Shown here piece after piece: positions 6,294-8,715 of a stretch of DNA of 8,715 nt. The stretch lies in contig JAJTHX010000394.1 of the NCBI GenBank assembly GCA_021300125.1, positions 1-8,715 on the forward strand, read 5' to 3'. The position numbers and the translations under genes are program-made. The stretch comes from Betaproteobacteria bacterium. Lineage in GTDB: Bacteria > Pseudomonadota > Gammaproteobacteria > Burkholderiales > SG8-41. Every line of letters starts with the position of its first letter. Position 1 is the stretch's first letter. The notes under the pieces are model-generated. The model searched no databases and was not told the origin of the DNA. It saw only the letters and a program-made list of their open reading frames with translations.

Positions 6294-6807
6294 GGTCCGG
6301 GTCGGGGCGCGGGCGTTGCGGCAGCTTGAGCAGGCGGGTCAGCAGCGGCCACAGCGCGGCGCCGACGAAACTGCCGAGGAAATAGGGCAGGCCGGGGAAA
6401 TCCGCGCCGGCCAGCGCGCGCACCAGCAGCACCACGAGGTCGGTGAGCAGCAGCAGCGGAATCACGTGCAGGATCTGCGGCGCCATCGAGAAGCGCTGCA
6501 CACGGCGGTGCAGGAAGGTGCCGGCGTAGGCGAGGATCACATAGGCCAGCGCATGCTGGCCGAACAGGCTGCCGTCAGCGATGTCCATCATCAGCCCCAG
6601 CAGCCACGCGGTCAGGAAGCCGAACTTGCGCGGCTCATGGATGCACCAGTAGAGCACCAGCAGTGCCACGAAATCCGGCGCCAGCCACGCCGTCCAGCCG
6701 CTCCACGGCAGCAGGTTGGCAAGCAGCGCCAGCACCAGCGTGAGCAGGATGAAGCCGGGGCGCACCGGCAGCAGCAGTTCCTGCGGCGTCATGCTGTTCG
6801 CGCTCAT
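6286..6807 (-). CDS. mreD: Rod-shape-determining membrane protein MreD
   Basis: This small polytopic inner-membrane protein of 173 residues is a normal length for the family, with about five hydrophobic segments. Family features include PDFVALLVLYWCIHEP (44-59), the AWLLGLMMDIADGSLFGQHA stretch (67-86), and a final loop ending in basic and proline-rich residues. MreD links MreC and MreB to the RodA-PBP2 synthase in the elongasome. The ATG overlaps the mreC stop by 4 nt (ATGA). An A-rich sequence with AGG and GGCGG lies immediately upstream, a poor but possible ribosome site, and coupling to mreC is likely. A second Met at residue 6 is a possible alternative start without a better ribosome site. 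The stop lies inside the start region of mrdA. Confidence 0.93.
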   Translation of the reverse strand: MSANSMTPQELLLPVRPGFILLTLVLALLANLLPWSGWTAWLAPDFVALLVLYWCIHEPRKFGFLTAWLLGLMMDIADGSLFGQHALAYVILAYAGTFLHRRVQRFSMAPQILHVIPLLLLTDLVVLLVRALAGADFPGLPYFLGSFVGAALWPLLTRLLKLPQRPRPDPDRV

Positions 6808-7700
6808 CCGCCTTTTTTCCTCTTTTTCTGCGCTGTGCCGTCGTATTCCGGCGGCCGCTCCGGTTTTTCAGACATCGGCCCGAGCACCAGCACCTGGGCA
6901 TGGTTGTGCACGCCGGCCAGCGGCTTGCACTGGATGTTGGCGAACAGGTAGGCGGTGTTGCGCTCCACGTGCGTGATTTGCGCGACCGGAAGCCCCGGCG
7001 GATACACGCCGTCGATGCCCGAAGTCACCAGCTGGTCACCGGTCTGGAAGTCGGCCGCCAGCGGGATGAAGCGCAGCTCAAGCCGCCCCTCGTCGCCGGT
7101 GCCCGCGAGTACCGCGCGCAGTCCGGTGCGCAGGTTCATCACCGGCACCAAGTGGCCTTTGTCGGTGATCAGCGTGACCTCGGACAGCCAGGGATAGACC
7201 CGGGTGACCTGGCCGATCACGCCGACATGGTCCACCACCGGCCGGCCCGCTTCGATGCCGCCCTGGATGCCCCGGTCGATCATCACCTTGCGCGCGAAAG
7301 GATCGCGCGCGGCGTAGAGGATTTCGGCGGCCAGCGCCGGCATGCCGGCGCGTTCGCGCACACCGAGCAACCCGCGCAGGTGGGCATTTTCCTGTTGCAG
7401 GGCGCGTGCCTGCTGCGCTTCGCGCGCGAGCTCAAGGTTGCGCGCGGCGAGCTGCTGGTTGTCCTCGCGCAGGGCGCCGTGGGTGACGAAAAATTCGGAG
7501 ATGCGGCGGCCGATCGCTGCCGGCGCCGTGGCGAGCCGCTGCAGCGGATAGAGCACGACCGCGGTGGCCTGGCGCAGCAGCGTGATGTAGTTGAAGCGCG
7601 CATCGGCCACCAGCAGCATCAGCGACAGCGTGGACAGCATCAGCAGCCGGGTGAGCGGCGTCGGCCCCGTGCGGAACAGCGGTGGCGGCGTGTGTTCCAT
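6804..7700 (-). CDS. mreC: Rod-shape-determining protein MreC
   Basis: This 298-residue bitopic protein has a short cytoplasmic N-terminus, one transmembrane helix at about 17-34, a periplasmic coiled coil at about 75-115 rich in Glu, Gln, Leu and Arg, and a beta-rich MreC domain at about 120-275. The domain carries the family's conserved stretches DPFARKVMIDRG (133-144), VGVIGQVTRV (159-168), SEVTLITDKGHLVPV (173-187) and VTSGIDGVYPPGLPVA (225-240). MreC forms filaments that activate PBP2. The tail is basic (QKKRKKGG). An in-frame TAA at 7718-7716 bounds the N-terminus, so ATG 7700 is the natural start, although no Shine-Dalgarno sequence is visible before it. The gene is separated from mreB by 124 nt with a strong stem-loop, and overlaps mreD by 4 nt. 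Confidence 0.95.
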   Translation of the reverse strand: MEHTPPPLFRTGPTPLTRLLMLSTLSLMLLVADARFNYITLLRQATAVVLYPLQRLATAPAAIGRRISEFFVTHGALREDNQQLAARNLELAREAQQARALQQENAHLRGLLGVRERAGMPALAAEILYAARDPFARKVMIDRGIQGGIEAGRPVVDHVGVIGQVTRVYPWLSEVTLITDKGHLVPVMNLRTGLRAVLAGTGDEGRLELRFIPLAADFQTGDQLVTSGIDGVYPPGLPVAQITHVERNTAYLFANIQCKPLAGVHNHAQVLVLGPMSEKPERPPEYDGTAQKKRKKGG

Positions 7701-7761
7701 CAGGCTTGAATCAGGTTACGGGGGGCAGGCGCAGGGCCGGGGCCTTGAGTCCGAAAAGCAG

Positions 7762-7810
7762 CCGGCCCGCATTCGCTGCCGGTTGCGGCAATGGAGCGAA
7801 GGCGGGCCGG
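7762..7810 (-). terminator. Long stem-loop between mreB and mreC, possible terminator or attenuator
   Basis: The 124-nt spacer 7701-7824 holds a large inverted repeat. CCGGCCCGC (7762-7770) pairs with GCGGGCCGG (7802-7810). After one mismatch, TTCGCT (7772-7777) pairs with AGCGAA (7795-7800). Inside, GCCG (7778-7781) can pair with CGGC (7786-7789). In mRNA read leftward from mreB, the hairpin is followed by CTG and then CTTTTCGG, a short T-run. It could be a leaky terminator lowering mreCD relative to mreB, or an mRNA processing or stability element. In E. coli much of the mre transcription is reported to stop after mreB, which fits. The remainder of the spacer shows no clear promoter. Confidence 0.55.
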
Positions 7811-7824
7811 GATGATGAAGGGCA

Positions 7825-8715
<891 letters not shown>

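Noticed and set aside
6900..7709. + strand open frame of 269 codons opposite mreC
   Set aside because: Its composition is that of a GC-rich antisense shadow, and mreC is certain in the other strand.

Overview
The window looks like chromosomal DNA from a GC-rich betaproteobacterium. The gene order mreB-mreC-mreD-mrdA-rodA-rlpA and the protein sequences fit Burkholderiales or Rhodocyclales, with Rhodocyclales the better guess. This placement comes from remembered family resemblance, not from a search. No RNA genes, insertion sequences, phage genes or CRISPR arrays are visible, and about 97% of the window is coding.

Left part, + strand (1-2222): the 3' end of a TonB energy-transduction operon. 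It holds the C-terminal part of a PepSY-type inner-membrane protein, a TonB-family transducer, an ExbB-type proton channel subunit and an ExbD-type subunit. The genes are packed with a 4-nt overlap and gaps of 3 nt. ExbB and ExbD would use the proton motive force to energise TonB, which would drive an outer-membrane receptor probably encoded upstream of the window. Iron or siderophore uptake is the usual setting for such a set. Hand-counted lines here are about 47-55% GC, lower than the right part.

Right part, - strand (2226-8715): the elongasome (rod-shape) cluster, read from right to left. It runs mreB (5' end outside the window), a structured 124-nt spacer, then mreC, mreD, mrdA (PBP2), rodA and rlpA. 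MreB, MreC and MreD form the cytoskeletal and membrane scaffold. RodA (glycosyltransferase) and PBP2 (transpeptidase) synthesise side-wall peptidoglycan. RlpA is a lipoprotein with a double-psi beta-barrel and a SPOR domain that acts on glycan strands. From mreC to rodA every junction overlaps (4, 8 and 1 nt), suggesting translational coupling. Hand-counted lines are about 63-70% GC.

The two operons converge with only 3 nt between the exbD and rlpA stop codons. The points most worth a second look are non-coding or boundary signals. They are a 38-bp tandem duplication inside the 5' end of rlpA that gives a strange N-terminal extension, a long stem-loop between mreB and mreC, and a GC-rich hairpin at the convergent junction. 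I found no convincing undescribed system; the genes are core cell-shape and TonB functions.
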